Shown here one piece after another: positions 18,724 through 29,782 of a stretch of DNA of 32,534 nt (its first letter is position 1; each line of letters starts with the position of its first letter). The notes beneath the pieces were generated by a model. It searched no databases. It was given only the letters and a program-made list of their open reading frames with translations, and had not been told where the DNA came from. The DNA is from Reticulitermes lucifugus. Lineage: Eukaryota; Arthropoda; Insecta; Blattodea; Rhinotermitidae. Position numbers and translations under genes: made by a program. The stretch spans positions 1-32,534 of the forward strand of contig JAKCWW010006429.1 of NCBI GenBank assembly GCA_026260175.1, in the 5' to 3' direction.

Positions 18724-20858
18724 AGTTTCATCGAACAGAATTATGAAGTGAGTAATTTAGTATATGACATAACGAGGAACTTCATGATTTATACAGGTCA
18801 CGTAGTGTCGTTAGGGTAGTGAAATGAAGACAGACTGGACACATAACTCAGATGGGCAGATAACAGCACACATAGAAATGCGAACAGAATTGTGGTGGGG
18901 AAGGTTGTTAGAAACGGCAACTTTGACGATAAAGCAACAACTGGGAAGATAACACTGCGATAAAAGTGATACAGAATGCATTTACTGGAGATGGATAACA
19001 CTGGTCCAGCATCATGTACAGTTAAGACCATATTGGTAGTGATAAACCGTGGGGTTTTGCCTTTGATAAATTCAGTCCATAGCTTCAGGCCCTATATTTT
19101 TACTGTCAATTTTCATACTATTGCCAAGCACAGAGTAATTACAAAATCATGTCCACAATATCTTTGTAAAAACACTGTTCCTGTGATTAATTTCCACTTA
19201 GTATTGTGCATATACTATTCACATTTTACCACTATAAGCACCTAACCAAATAGTTCATGTTTCTTTAAACATTACCCATTAACTGGCCCAGAAAGTCTCC
19301 GTTCGTGACAAAAAGCCATTTAGACTGACCTGTATAACTAACGTCTAGGGTGGCTGAATGATAGATGGCTATGCAAGCCGACGTGGTTTCTCTATTGATC
19401 ACATTCTGACTCCCAGTTTTATGAAATATAAGAACAGAATTCTTACATTAAACCCTTTTATCTCTATGTCAAACGTATGTGCCTCAAGTCTATATGGCAC
19501 AAATTTTTTCATAAATTTCAATGTAAAATTAGCATAGGACAAGGAGGTTTGCTGCTTTAGGTTTCTTTAAAACTGACTGAACTTACTGAAAAATGTATAA
19601 GCCGGTAATTTTAGTCAGTAGAACGACCGAATACAGGCTGGATAACCAGATATATAATGCCGGCAGAAGCAAAAATAATTGATCTTGACTTTAGGGCCCA
19701 TCCACCATCCCATAAAATTGTGCTTTTCCTCAGAAGGTAAACGAGCCGGAGCATGAAGCTGATTAATCACTTTCATCAAACGTCGAGTTAAAGAAAGCGT
19801 CGAGATTTTAGTTACTTCCAAAGCCTATACTTCTTAATAGCGTAGTGTTTAAATAATCACAGGGACAGCCTGTCATTCCCGTTGTCATCAGTTCATTATT
19901 AAAGAGAAATCTGAAACAAGAAGTGGGCAGATTGCTAATAACCTTCCTCTTACGTAAATCTACATGGTGATACTAGAAAAGATCACAATGAATAGTGGCA
20001 AAGTTAGTCTCCGACTTCTATGTATTACTTCCATTATTACAAATTCCAACTTTGTTATAGCTTATTGCCAGGTAAAATCTCCAATATCGCACTGTCTAAA
20101 TGCTTGAAATTTTTAATATGTGAGAATATTTTAGTGGCCCTTTGCGTGTACATGACACGCAGTAGCTACTTCAGATTATACAGTATCGAAGAGTAGATCT
20201 GGAAGGAATAGGTTTTGGTCTACTGGATGTGCTATTCTGGCATTTGCCTGGAGGGAGTGAAGAAGATCAACAGAAATGTCTGTCAGTATTAAAGTTGTTT
20301 TTGTCGAGACTAGAAAGCAGTGTCTTCTGTAATCATGGCTAGGCAGTTACATACACACCAGAAGTCTGGTCCACGTGAGAGTTGTTTAAGTGAATCTATT
20401 ATGACATATTTACGCTGTCTACAATCTACAGAACCAACCTACAGTTTTACACGCTAAAATCAACATTTCATTAATTATGGCTATCAAAAGAAAAAATTAA
20501 TAGGGAAATATAACCGAAACAATTGTTTCATATTTTTGGAAGACTCTTTATCATTCTAAGCTTCGGGAATCCTCGTTAAGTGGCGTTAAATTCGATCTCA
20601 ACTGATACGTGAGGACGGCCGCTAAATCGTAGGCCCACTATTTATGAGAGGAATTCCGAAATGATCTTTGTGTTTAATTTTAATACGGAGGGACAGAACT
20701 GTAACTTACGTCCCTTTGTCCCTATCTGAAAATCTACAATTAACAAGGGGAACTAAAAAATCAAAACGATTTTATTTCAACCCAGCTTCTTTTATAGCAG
20801 ACTGCAATAAAGGGAAACACAAACGAGACGAACACCAACAACGTCCAGACAGCTTATA
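18724..20858. other. No gene recognised
   Basis: Open frames at 18798-19031 (minus), 18976-19245 (plus) and 19615-19821 (minus) carry no domain I know. GGTGGCTGAATGATAGATGG near 19350 looks faintly like a tRNA-type A box, but no B box follows. AT-rich throughout. Confidence 0.5.
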
Positions 20859-20890
20859 AAATTTATATATATATATTTATTTATTTATTG
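20859..20890. repeat. (AT)n / (TTTA)n microsatellite
   Basis: An AT dinucleotide run that passes into TTTA repeats. Confidence 0.9.
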
Positions 20891-22577
20891 GAAATATGTT
20901 GCTTTTAAGGCTAAAATTCACTGTTACTGCCCGCAGATACGTAGCTGTCATTAGTAACATCCTTGTAGTAGCTGATGGCACAAAACAGTACTGCATGTTA
21001 TTTCTGTCATCATTACAGCGAGTACTTGATATGATACGAGGATAATTCAGTGCGAGAGGGAGTTACGGCGCACAGAATAGCATTCCTTGATGTCAGTATT
21101 AATAATTAAGGATGGAACCAAAGAAGGTGGAGGGTGAGTTAGTGCTTACCGCGCAGCGACAGAGGAAGAGATAAACCTATAAGATGAAGACTCTGCCAGA
21201 TTGCTTCCACTACAAGACGTCATGAACTGTATTGCTATAAATATCGTAAAACTAATCATAATGTTATCAATAGAGGATTATGAAGTTGCCACACGTTAAA
21301 TAGCTTGTCTTTAAGCATAACTAATGTATCTGGTTCGTAATTTAGGATTATATTTAGTAGTCTCCCACTTAGCCTGCATAACTGGCATCGTGTGAAAGGG
21401 AGTTAATTTAAAATGCGTTTAATCCGGAGAAAGACTGGGTAAAGATGTAGATGCAAAGTAATGAAGATAAAATACAAGTACAAGTTATCCCTGGCATTTC
21501 TCAAACTCAGCAAGTGTTTATCAGCTTTATATTCACCAAACAATAATAAGGTTTAAATATTTGTAATAATAAAAATAATAATAATAATGTAATTGGAGTT
21601 ATTAAATTCAATATTGAAGCTACCTATTTCGCCCGTTTTAAATCAAGGCAGTACAGCAGGAAGTCGAATGTGGGACAGAACAATGTATTTCACAACAAAC
21701 ACATCGAATTTCCAAGACAAGGATCGTAATAATGAGAATTTCGAAGCCAGAAGAACTTCTTTGTTGAAGGACGTGGGAGGGATAAGGAGAGAAAATCTCT
21801 ACCTGCAACATACTATCCCTGTTCTGTTCTATACATCTCCTGGAATGCTTAATGAAAGCACGAAAAGCCTAAATCAAGACGTGCAGATAGAGACAGCAGG
21901 TTCCTCTGTAATAGAGGTAATTTTTTTAGATTACATTGCGTTCAATGCAAGAAGAGTATGCTTCTTTGTAAGCCAAATATTTGATGTTCCGAAAGAGACT
22001 GGAAATTGATATCTCCTGAGAATGTCATAAATATTGCTGCTGCACACATTTGTAAGAAAAGCTGTTAAGGAATCCATATCGGCCTAGGTCAATATGAACA
22101 TTTAAAAATCCTGTCCGGAAAATTCTGTGACAAAGAAGGACTAATATGACACGTAATTCAATACTTTAATATTTCTAACTCAGTATAATTTCACTTTTCA
22201 TTCGAATGAAGCCACACCAACGGTACAAACTCACGCAGTTAAATTGTACCGGATCACTCAAAATCTCGCTACATTTATAAGCCATATTTTCATAAGACAA
22301 ATATGACGTGATTCAAGTCTCGTCGGATGTTATCAGAGGGGCTAGTTTTCAAAACACAACATTTAAAAGTAACCTTTTAAAAACCATTGTCCTCATCATT
22401 AGTAAGTTACATTCATTTTGCCAGTTGGAAAAGAAACTTTTTAAAGTAGAGTACATTTTACGGTAAAGCGTCCAGTAAAACGCATTGTTCGAAGAACCCT
22501 TGTTTTCAGTGCTGTTGTAATAATTCTATAAAAATATAAAAAGCTTTGTACAAAATTGGTGGCTACTGTAGTTTGCA
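20891..22577. other. No gene called; holds the longest open frame of the window
   Basis: The plus-strand frame at 21593-22009 (138 codons) is the longest in the window. Its translation shows no signal peptide, membrane segment, repeat or motif that I recognise, and no splice or promoter context supports it. It begins just after an (AAT)n microsatellite (21564-21589). In this composition a frame of this length can arise by chance. Confidence 0.45.
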
Positions 22578-22862
22578 TGCGTTCATACATCCATCTACCT
22601 ACACACGTATCAAGCTACTGTGGTAAATTCATGCACCCACGCACCCAATCCAAGCATCCACTCACGCGGTCATCCATCAGTCCATTCACTCACCGAACTA
22701 TGCAAGCATCCATCCATTCAAAATCCCCTCCCCCAACCTTCCAAACATCTGTCCATTCATTCAAATATCAATCCAGCCGTCCAACCACCTTCCCTTCGCA
22801 ACTTCGTCAAATAACACACACAAATCATCCACGCGTTAAATCATCCACCCACCAACTCACGT
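22578..22862. repeat. C-rich, G-poor degenerate CATC/CATT simple repeat
   Basis: About 285 bp dominated by CATCCA, CATTCA and CACC words on the plus strand, with very little G. This is a strongly strand-asymmetric composition. It looks like an expanded and decayed tetra- or pentanucleotide repeat. The two overlapping plus frames rich in His, Pro, Ser and Thr are products of that composition. Confidence 0.7.
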
Positions 22863-23338
22863 GATCACCTGACTTTTACTATAATAACCATTTACAGATT
22901 CTTTAGACGTAGCTGCGCTATTTTGAGAGAGAATTTTCGTCTTCTGTCATTCATTTCTTAAGACTTCGACAGCGAGATAAAAATAGCAGGCACTGAATCA
23001 AAACAGCCGCATGCTAAACACAAGACCCGGCACCGCTGTGACAATTTCTCAGCAGGTACCACCTTATTACTTTGAACACAGTAGCCAAGACACAGCACAT
23101 TCATTAAATATACATTGTCTTTATATAACGTCAAGGCAAGTAAACCGACAGTATTGAACGCTATTATAAAAGTATACTGAAAACTGTACACAAATGAAGC
23201 ATATTGTCTCTGGGTTTCATAGGTGCCTAGGCTGAATGACAGGTTTGGCATCTTGACAGACGTTCTTTCTTACCTTCTAACCAGAATTCTAAGAAGAACG
23301 AAACGAAACGCTTTTCACACTCAAACCTCCTGTTACCC
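22863..23338. other. No gene recognised
   Basis: One 97-codon minus frame at 22958-23251 has no recognisable domain. Nothing else seen. Confidence 0.55.
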
Positions 23339-23480
23339 AGCGCATTGATGTAGTAGCAACGCTCTTGAAGTGTACACGGGAGGTAGAAATCCTCGGTTCG
23401 CACCTAGATCAGACTACTGGCCAACTTGACACAGGGTTTGCGTGGTTTCCGTCAGCTCCTCTACAGAAAACTGTACTGAA
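23339..23480 (+). repeat. Degenerate tRNA-derived SINE (head and part of body)
   Basis: An A-box-like TGATGTAGTAG at 23346-23356 is followed 49 bp later by a B-box-like GGTTCGCACC at 23395-23404, with an anticodon-arm-like stretch between (CTCTTGAAGTGTACACGGGA). The next part, GGGTTTGCGTGGTTTCC, is a block I associate with insect SINE bodies. This tRNA head differs from those of families A and B. Boundaries are approximate. Confidence 0.55.
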
Positions 23481-23835
23481 ATACGTGACAAACATAAATC
23501 ATCTTTAAAGAGATTGCCACTTAGACGAAACGTATTGAATGTCCTTGTCAATACAATGGGTGATATCAGGAGGTGAATAACAGTAATTACAAACTTACTG
23601 AGTGAAAAAGGAAGAAAAAGGACATGCCGAAATTATGATTCGAAGGCCCATAGACGCACCAAGTAGCATAAAACGTGAAGTCACAAAGAAGAAGCGTTTA
23701 CAGTTTACATAAATTCCCGGCCACATACAAACTCTTTTCGAAGGTGTACCGGGAGTAAAACTACGGAGCTTGAGGATATCTACTCACATCCTTCTAATTA
23801 CGAGGTGTTTAATTCGAGGAGTTGTGTTTACAAGT
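23481..23835. other. No gene recognised
   Basis: AT-rich sequence. Nothing supportable seen. Confidence 0.55.
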
Positions 23836-24051
23836 CTACTTCTCACTGGTGCTGGTGGGTCGATAGAATGACGACAGTTTTTCCGATATACTGAGTCTCT
23901 CTCGGCTGTGATCCCGTGAACGTTCTCTTCTGAAATGTGACGCCGTGTACTGTGGTTGATAGTTACCAATATTTCGGGGAAGGGGAGGCTTCTGTCTCCG
24001 TCTTGTCTTGTACCCTAAATATGGAGGGTGCTTGCTCAGTAAAGATGGCAC
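23836..24051 (-). repeat. Possible dispersed insect repeat (translatable fragment)
   Basis: Two overlapping minus frames read PRNIGNYQPQYTASHFRRER and NHSTRRHISEENVHGITAER. This wording (GNYQP..TASH.RR; TRR.I.E) resembles a non-coding dispersed repeat that I recall turning up in translated searches of insect genomes. That the same DNA is open in two frames fits a repeat better than a gene. I cannot name the family. Confidence 0.35.
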
Positions 24052-24756
24052 ATAATTATCACATCACACGGCGTCCATCTCGAAGGCAGGACGCTTGATG
24101 CTGGAATAAGCAGTTTGATCTGAAATAATTTGATCTTTTCGTCCTTTTGCTGTCTCGTGTGATAGGCATTACAGATATATTGAGATAATTATAGACATAC
24201 ACTACATTTTGAATTGATTAACATATCGTTTGCTTCTGTTGACTTTTCAAAAGTAAATAACTTCTGTTGATTAAACGGTATAAATATTTTAGACCATTGA
24301 TGGAATACTTAAAGAGCGAAAGTGTATACAACGGCTATAGGCCTTAATTACATACTGCATTATTCTTCTAGCGTGTGGTTTGATTAATTTAACTGTTGTA
24401 TATACAGAAAATTTACGGAGATATGACTGGTAAAATGAGTTACAAGATAAAAATTAAAATTAAATTATCATTTCAAAATTGAAATATTCAAGTCTGGCGG
24501 CTAATGACTTGATGTTGGATGCAGAAACGACACTAAACATTACAACACGCTCCCTGTTTAGTTTGATATTTTGGTTGAGTTGCTGGATAAATGGACATCG
24601 ACGGATGATTGGGTAGGTTGGCGAATGGATAAACTGTCGGTCAAACGGTTGGGTGTTGGGTGTACGTTTGCGTTATGTTAAACTATGTGGTGCTCGGCTG
24701 GATAAATGCACAAAATTCAAAAGTATCCAGAAAGCCGTGAGGTTTAAGAATCTTGA
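24052..24756. other. No gene recognised
   Basis: Very AT-rich to about 24500. Then a G/T-rich patch of degenerate GGATAAATGG / GGTTGGGTG words at 24585-24670, possibly decayed simple repeat. CTTCTGTTGA occurs twice at 24233-24270 around a short ACTTTTCAAAAGT palindrome. Confidence 0.5.
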
Positions 24757-24895
24757 TGACGTCAGAGACGCATTTTAGTGTGAAGTGAGCGCTGCTGGTG
24801 GGCTGTATGAGTGCGGACGGACAGCAGATTCTCACTGCAGTCAATCTGCAGTGCCTCTCTCCCGCTCTCTCTCTCTCTCTCCGCCTGCAGGTCTT
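24757..24895 (+). promoter_or_regulatory. GC-richer patch: CRE palindrome, CTGCAG hairpin, (CT)n tract and acceptor-like site
   Basis: In order: a full CRE TGACGTCA (24757-24764); an 8-bp perfect inverted repeat CACTGCAG / CTGCAGTG with a 5-nt loop (24833-24853); a (CT)n tract (24865-24881), which in insects is the GAGA-factor type of site; and CCGCCTGCAG|GT, where pyrimidine tract plus CAG|G would make a good 3' splice acceptor at 24890/24891. Two reading frames are open for about 28 codons after that site. The patch could be a promoter or a terminal exon boundary. No transcript or conserved peptide supports either, and a (CT)n microsatellite alone would mimic much of this. Confidence 0.25.
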
Positions 24896-25058
24896 TCCTG
24901 GAGAAGGTTACACAAGACAGGCCGATGAAACAATGCCAGACCAGTGTCAACGCGGGCACGCACCTGCATTCTAACTAACATGCTGGGGTTTGTTTGTTGT
25001 ACAACAAATAGTACTCAGTGCATAAGTGACACAAATGACCCGTATATTTCAGTTTTCA

Positions 25059-25353
25059 TTTCGAATTAGGCAACGGGCTGGGCTACCAGAGAACCGGGGT
25101 TCGATTCCGGGTAATAATAAGGATTTCTCGGCTCGCAATCGAAAACAAACGATTCTGGGACGTACCCAAACTCCTATCGAAAGGTTAACAGGGACAATTT
25201 CTCCTTGAGTAATGCGGATGGGGCTTGGCACTGACCACTCTACTCCACCTAACATGGAGATCAAGAATACGTGGAACTGTACCTACATGTCCCCAAGGAA
25301 TTCATTGGGCGGTGCTGAATTAAACAGAGGGCAACTATGCCTCAGCAAAGCTA
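25059..25353 (+). repeat. tRNA-derived SINE (another family), 5' end truncated in the A box
   Basis: The head keeps GCAACGGGCTGGGCTACCAG and a B box GGGGTTCGATTCCGGG (about 25096-25111). Most of the A box is lost. The body includes GGCTTGGCACTGACCACTCT, CCACCTAACATGGAGATCAA, GGAACTGTACCTACATGTCC and GGGCAACTATGCCTCAG. A direct repeat AGTTTTCA at 25051-25058 and 25354-25361 is a plausible 8-bp target duplication. This head and body differ from families A and B. The open frames at 25026-25208 and 25049-25264 are shadows. Confidence 0.75.
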
Positions 25354-27410
25354 AGTTTTCAAAGTTTTTGTGTTCTTTGAGATAAGTGAATAACATAAAT
25401 GCATAACGATTAGGTCAGCTTTGTAAAGCAATCTATACATTTGGTACTGATTACATTTTGTACAGGAACTGTACAAGAAACCTCTCGAATAAACATATCT
25501 TTTGTGAATTCAGTCGAATACAACTTCATTCTTGCATTAAAATAAAATTCAGAGTTAATAAAATCTCTCAAAACACGCCCATCTATCACATTTCTAAACA
25601 AGAGAAAACGATGACATATTTACATGCCTACAATATATGAATCTCTTTCTTGTGTACATATAATTTGTGTTCTGCCTCATGACAATGCACACTTTTACTC
25701 TGAAGGTAGCAGTGACATGTTCTTCCGAAACTTCGGCACGCACCTAACGGTGTCGTATCACTGAACACAACAATATGAATGTGTATCGCCGTCGGAACCT
25801 CAAGGCTCACATCTTACTAGGTCTAATGTTCTGACGGCAGTGACTATGAAGATAAATGTTTTCAGGAATCTGACGCCATCTAGTTTGGTAAATATTACTT
25901 TCTTATGTGGTGTTCGTTTCCATACGATCTCCACCACACGAACGCAGACTCCGCAAAATTGAAATCCTCAGAGACTGGCCCCAATGTAGCAGCTCACCAG
26001 GCTACTACATCACACTGGTGGGAATATCGCACGTTGTCACCTTCCGGCTAAACTCCAGCCATTAACCAAGCTACTTAAATGCTACGACGGTACGAAATAT
26101 TTGAGTCCGGATTCGACATTTTATTAGAGTATACGTATATACATCTATAGTTGAAGACTCAGCTCATTGGTCCCAGATGCTTCGAAAATGAATGAGAAAG
26201 AGGCCAAAGACATCAATCATTGCACTTACAAATTAATTGAGCAAGCTCAAATAATAATCTGTAATAAAAGTCTAGAATTTTTTTGATTTTAAATGTTTAT
26301 AAGTAGATTTATTCATGTTCCTGAATAACCATATTTTTATATTCTTCTTATTAATTGGCAAGAAGAAAATTTCTGACACACGCAGAGGCATAATTTTATA
26401 TTATATTTCACAACAAGTTGGAAATATCATTATACAACACTTGTTAAATGTTTATAATGACTCTAATTCAGTTTCAGTTAATACGTCACGCATATTTTTC
26501 CGTCTGTTCCCACATTAGGTGTCCTAATTAGCTAGCTGCTGGCGAGGGCTAATGGCTTTCGCATTCCAACAAAGCGAAAGGATCATATCAGAGTAGATCG
26601 TTATTAGCCGAACTTACGCAGCTCGCCATACAGTACTCTGTTTAATGGTACGGCGTAGGATAGGTTCATATTTCATCCAAGTTAATGCTGTATTAATTTA
26701 GACGGATGAACTTTCGATAAATTCATTATGCACCACTTAAATGAAATTCATTTTAGTTTTCAGGTGATATTGAAATTCTTTTTGTGCTCTTTGTGTAAAA
26801 TTAACGCATAGTGGGGAAGATACATTTATCTGGTACGCGTAGGTTTGATCTTCGTGACTATCCAACGGGTGGTGAAGAAGATTGGCATTGGAAATCTAGA
26901 CCCAGCATTGGGGAGTGAATTTCATTTTCGTTACTAACAGTGCAGTACACTCTCTGCTAATTCCTCTCACACATATGGATTATATAAAAGTTTATTTATT
27001 TAATAAAAAGAAAGTTTCATAAAAATAAATTGAATACAAAATGTCATAAGATCTATAACTTTATTTTCCACATTTTTAAGTAAGAAATAAAATAAAATAC
27101 AAGGGCGAAAGTTCCTGATTGTGCAATGTCGTTGTATTCTCCAAGAGTGGACTTGTATCCGCAATAATTAAAGTAAAGGAAAACGACGTATTAAAATAGC
27201 AAAACAGCTTGCATTTCTAAAAACACAAAAACAACGACAATTTGTAGCCTATTTCGGTTTCGAGAACGATGTTTTATAAATGAGTCGTGATTATGTAAAC
27301 TCATTCATCTTGATAAGCCACGTTAGAGAAAATGCATACAATTCGATCTGGGCCCCACCTAATCTAAGGATAAGAAGCAAAATTAAATCTCCTTTACATC
27401 TTTCAGTTTT
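25354..27410. other. No gene recognised
   Basis: About 2 kb. Around 25960-26080 the composition is GC-richer, with a small imperfect hairpin (TGTAGCAGC / GCTACTACA) at about 25985-26010. Open frames at 25410-25640, 25628-25810 and 26315-26518 carry nothing recognisable. Confidence 0.5.
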
Positions 27411-27568
27411 GAATAGAGAGAAAGACAGAGAGACAAAGAGACAGACTGATCGGCAAACACAGATGAATAATAGACAGACGAACAGAGAGACAGACACAGA
27501 GATGGATGAATGGACAGATAGATTAGATAGATAGATAGATAGACAAATGGATATATATAGATAGACAG
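27411..27568. repeat. Degenerate (GACA/GATA)n simple repeat
   Basis: Purine-rich words AGACAGAG, GACAGAC and finally a cleaner (GATA)n run at about 27517-27542, then AGATAGACAGAGAGAG. The plus-strand frame over it (27280-27534) gains its Arg/Asp/Thr-rich end from the repeat. Confidence 0.85.
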
Positions 27569-28160
27569 AGAGAGGGATACAATAAAATTGACAGATTTAT
27601 GATAAAAAAAGAAAGTGAAATTTCTTTACTTCAGAGTCTTTTACCTTCTGTTTTCTACAAAAACCCTCAATATTAAAATAAAAAAAATTAAATTTTCAAT
27701 TCGTGTTCTTATGGTTGCTCTTACTGGTGGCTCAAAGTGAAGAACGTAGCTTCAGGGCGCCTGACAATGAAGTGATGAAATATTTATATAAAAAAAAGGT
27801 AACAGAGAGCGGAAAAAATTAAATACCATTCACAATTGATATGACATACCCAACATTATTTGGCTAAATTGTTTAAAATATGAAAATGGTAGTGTAATAC
27901 TGGGTTCCATAGAAGGTGGGGAGGACTATTAACCTGCTGCGCAACTATCAGCTTCTGAAAGATTTCACTGTCTAATTTAGTTACTTTGTAGGAAAAGAAA
28001 TGGGGACAAACACAGTCTGCATGGGCATAGATAAATTAATGCAAAATTTAGGTCAGGAAGTTTGGCAGTAATTAACGAGTTTACGTTTAAGTCCTTGATA
28101 TTAATGAGAGAATAATCTTAAGACAGATTTCAGAGGAAAGGAGAGTGAAGGTAGAAACTG
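27569..28160. other. No gene recognised
   Basis: AT-rich sequence. Nothing supportable seen. Confidence 0.55.
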
Positions 28161-28440
28161 AAATAAATCGGATCAGACTAAGGTCCATTAGCTTATTTGT
28201 GTGCACACGGCAAAGAAACTTCAGTTTTCTTATAAGTATAGATACCTTGACCGCCTCTAACTGCTACGTTTTAAAGGAAGACGATAAAATTTATTCGGGA
28301 GGGGGACAGGAAGGACTTCGCCTTTCGCCGGAAATTCTAATCAAAGATAATCGTAACACAGGGCAGACACGTATCTACGCTGATGATTTGTGTTTCTGGT
28401 GAAACTAAGAATTCCCTTCAGCTGGAATTACAGATCGCAC
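28161..28440 (+). pseudogene. LINE reverse transcriptase fragment (YADD box), probably jockey-like
   Basis: The plus-strand frame ends with GGGQEGLRLSPEILIKDN and then TRIYADDLCFW before a stop. YADD (28376-28387) is the catalytic aspartate pair of reverse transcriptases. The upstream GQEGLRLSP lines up with the NGLPQGSVLAP-type box that precedes it in jockey-like LINE proteins. NCYVLKEDDKIY before that fits the strand leading into the box. The spacing between the boxes is several residues shorter than usual, the PQG is lost, and the reading frame closes right after the box, so it is an isolated dead fragment of one or two subdomains. With short motifs only, a chance match is possible but unlikely. 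Confidence 0.5.
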
Positions 28441-28892
28441 TGCGGTTTGTATAGAATTCAAACCACTATCAGCATAAAACAAACCGAGCTACTTAAACAG
28501 ACTCAAGTAACTCAATGGAAATCACAACTTCTCCGCTAACAGCAAGTTTCCAAGAAACGTTAAAATATTACTACGCAAGCTCAGTTGATTTTAAAGGAAT
28601 TTATGCAAGAACTGATTCCATTCCGTGACTTTAGATCAAGCTGTCTTTGCAATACCGTCTAGTTTCACCAGACTGTGACCCTACTTCTCCATTCGCCTGT
28701 TCGTCCATCTTCCAAGTCGCATTCTCCACTAATTAATATTTTTATGCTTTCCGTCGAATACGGATCTCTGATGCGTCTTCTGTTTCTCATGAGAACAAAG
28801 TATGCACGGAAGCTGCGATAGTTTTTACATACTTCGAGGGACAATTGCATAAAGCGACTATAAACTTCTTCACGTACGTCTCTATTTTTTAA
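28441..28892. other. No gene recognised
   Basis: This may include further worn LINE sequence after the YADD box, but I cannot align it. A 93-codon minus frame at 28665-28946 owes its start to the pyrimidine tract at 28893-28929. Confidence 0.45.
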
Positions 28893-28929
28893 CTCCCCCC
28901 CCCTTTCCCTTCCCTTCCTTTCCTTTCCC
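28893..28929. repeat. 37-nt homopyrimidine tract
   Basis: An unbroken C/T run: CTC9, then CCCTTT-type words. Tracts of this kind can form triplex (H-DNA) when mirror-symmetric; symmetry here is only partial. Confidence 0.9.
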
Positions 28930-28976
28930 ACCGGACGGATGTTCATGAAATTCTGTGTTTGAGATTTCTGCTGAAA

Positions 28977-29023
28977 ATTAAATTAAGTTACATACCAACT
29001 GTTGGTCTGTAACTTAATTTAAT
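28977..29023. repeat. 47-bp near-perfect palindrome
   Basis: ATTAAATTAAGTTACA-T-ACCAAC, one central T, then GTTGGT-C-TGTAACTTAATTTAAT: 23-nt arms with a single mismatch. Like the palindrome at 11704-11772, it is AT-rich at the outside with a short GC-containing core and a 1-nt centre. Confidence 0.95.
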
Positions 29024-29039
29024 ATGACGAAGATGCACG

Positions 29040-29079
29040 GTGTCAACAGTGTGAAATTTCTGCTGAAATTTGTTGACAC
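29040..29079. repeat. Second hairpin: GTGTCAACA / TGTTGACAC
   Basis: Outer perfect 9-bp arms (29040-29048 and 29071-29079) enclose an inner AAATTTC / GAAATTT pairing around TGCT. The inner sequence AAATTTCTGCTGAAATTT nearly repeats GAGATTTCTGCTGAAAATT found just before the preceding palindrome (about 28961-28979). Confidence 0.85.
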
Positions 29080-29239
29080 ATTCATTCCCTTTTCCAAGCC
29101 TGAATAAAATAACTGACAATTTACATAAGCCTAATGTTCATTTATGCCTGCTTTGGTTACTAACTTTAGCATTGTTTTCATGATTATCATGGTTACCATA
29201 TTTGTTAAAGTTACCAGTTCTCCTATTGGTAGTATGATT

Positions 29240-29494
29240 TTATTTTCATGGCTCGACAGCCCTAGTGGACCTAGGCCTCCTCATCTTTGGGGTTTCAAGA
29301 TCACACTCAGACACACCACACTCGGTATAACTCCTCTGGGTAAGTGATCGGCCCGTCGCAGAGACCTCTACCTAACAAAACACAACAATCGCAAGAGACA
29401 GACATTCATGCCCCGGCGGGATTCGAACCCGCAATACCAGCAAGTGAACGGCCGCAGACCTACGCCTTAGACCGCGCTGTCACTGGGATCGGCA
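29240..29494 (-). repeat. tRNA-derived SINE with intact head and target-site duplication
   Basis: On the minus strand the element starts near 29493 with GCCGATCCCAGTGACAGCGC. It has an A-box-like TGACAGCGCGG and a perfect B box GGTTCGAATCC (29419-29429). The T-arm pairing GCGGG / CCCGC is intact. The body runs through CATGAATGTCTGTCTCTTGC and GAGGAGGCCTAGGTCCACTA to an AAAATAAAAT tail. Direct repeats GTAGTATGATT (29229-29239) and GTAGTATAATT (29495-29505) flank it with one mismatch. Head and body differ from the other SINE families here. The small plus-strand frames across it are shadows. Confidence 0.9.
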
Positions 29495-29782
29495 GTAGTA
29501 TAATTAACTTTGTTAAAAATTATTGCGCTTACTTTTATTAGCTATGTCCTTATGTTTGTTATGGTTAGTATGGATGTCTTGCTTACAAATGTGCCACGAA
29601 GATAACTGCGTTAAAGTATTCCAACGGTTTCGTTTGTTACCATGTTCACCTTGGTTACCAACGTTACCAGTGTTACAGTGCATGCTATTGTTAAGCGAAA
29701 GCGCCAGAAATATTTCGATCTGCGGACGTTTTCTAACTTCTTGCGTAGGCTATACGTTTTCTTTACGGAACTGAGTCGTCGC

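Noticed and set aside
19340..19410. tRNA gene or SINE head near GGTGGCTGAATGATAGATGG
   Set aside because: Only a weak A-box-like motif. No B box, T-arm pairing or acceptor stem can be found.
21593..22009. Longest open frame (138 codons, plus strand) as a gene
   Set aside because: No recognisable domain, signal peptide or motif, and no splice or promoter context. It starts beside an (AAT)n run. Length alone is not convincing in this composition.
27280..27534. Arg/Asp/Thr-rich protein
   Set aside because: The frame's second half is translated GACA/GATA simple repeat.
29410..29493. Functional tRNA gene (minus strand) with a perfect B box
   Set aside because: It is the head of a SINE with an 11-bp target duplication around the whole 255-bp element. 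The cloverleaf is incomplete.
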